Below are positions 6,836 through 6,983 of a stretch of 6,983 nt of DNA, in pieces. The DNA lies in assembly GCA_003131945.1 (NCBI GenBank), contig PKWD01000456.1:3005-9987 (forward strand), given 5' to 3'. The DNA is from Acidimicrobiaceae bacterium (GTDB taxonomy: Bacteria > Actinomycetota > Acidimicrobiia > Acidimicrobiales > UBA8190). The position numbers and the translations under genes are program-made. The notes under the pieces were generated by a model. It made no database searches and was not told the DNA's origin. It worked only from the letters and a program-made list of their open reading frames with translations. The first letter of the stretch is position 1. Every line of letters begins with the position of its first letter.

Positions 6836-6983
6836 CCTCAGCGAGCTTGCAGGTTCGCATGAACCTCGCCTCGACGGTTGCCAGTGATGTACGGCGGCGA
6901 CCGGGTTCTGGGGTCGGACGGTGACCCGCTCGGGATCACCGTCACCGCGTGTTTGCGCGTGGGTCAGGTCGGAGGCGAGTCCG
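6836..6983. other. Right-edge region, coding status unresolved
   Basis: Three frames reach the window edge without a stop from this area. On the minus strand, the methyltransferase frame is open throughout (it reads …DLTHAQTRGDGDPERV…) but has no ATG or GTG. On the + strand, GTG 6884 / ATG 6887 opens a frame reading MYGGDRVLGSDGDPLGITV…, with no good ribosome site; another + frame is open too. I recognise none of these peptides. If the methyltransferase begins near 6835, its promoter should be here, but I see no convincing -10/-35 pair. Confidence 0.3.
6919..6947. repeat. Compact hairpin with two alternative 3' arms
   Basis: CGGTGACCC (6919-6927), loop GCTC, then GGG-A-TCACCG (6932-6941) can form a nine-pair stem with one bulged A. 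A second 3' arm, GTCACCG (6941-6947), can also pair with CGGTGAC (6919-6925). It lies about 85 bp upstream of the annotated start of the methyltransferase gene. No T run follows on either strand, so it is not a typical intrinsic terminator; an operator or simply coding sequence are both possible. Confidence 0.35.

Noticed and set aside
5556..6928. Ten-base direct repeat CGGTGACCCG at 5556-5565 and 6919-6928, bracketing the methyltransferase
   Set aside because: It would be attractive as a target-site duplication, but many 10-base matches are expected by chance in about 7 kb of GC-rich sequence, and no terminal inverted repeats or transposase accompany it.

Overview
The window is high-GC DNA with dense, same-strand, tightly packed genes and a strong G/C bias at third codon positions. 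This suggests an actinobacterium. The protein style (CimA-type synthase beside LeuB and IlvE, plus a small hypothetical gene of a kind I associate with Acidimicrobiia) makes an Acidimicrobiia-like lineage my best guess, but the sequence alone does not prove it.

Left block (1-3302, + strand): a tightly coupled amino-acid operon. It holds the 3' end of leuB (3-isopropylmalate dehydrogenase family), then ilvE (branched-chain aminotransferase, GTG start 3 bp after leuB), cimA ((R)-citramalate synthase type, overlapping ilvE by 11 bp) and a 171-residue protein of unknown function joined to cimA by an ATGA overlap. Together leuB, cimA and ilvE fit isoleucine synthesis from pyruvate and acetyl-CoA through citramalate. 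CimA makes citramalate, LeuB also acts on the beta-methylmalate intermediate to give 2-oxobutyrate, and IlvE performs the last transamination.

Middle block (3319-5459, + strand): an alpha/beta hydrolase with a complete epoxide-hydrolase active site lies 16 bp after the hypothetical gene and may be read with the operon. After a 131-bp gap comes a full-length acyl-CoA dehydrogenase of the short-chain type. These two look catabolic or detoxifying and are probably not part of isoleucine synthesis.

Right block (5460-6983): a gene-poor 524-bp stretch rich in short inverted repeats, then a convergent minus-strand SAM-dependent methyltransferase (PF04072/TIGR00027 type) with visibly weaker G/C bias at third positions than the left-hand genes. 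Its frame stays open to the right edge, so its start is uncertain. The last 150 bp contain a compact hairpin and no gene I can identify.

I found no tRNA, rRNA, CRISPR array, insertion sequence or defence system. Most of the window is ordinary metabolism. The least explained items are the hypothetical gene locked to cimA and the compositionally distinct right end.
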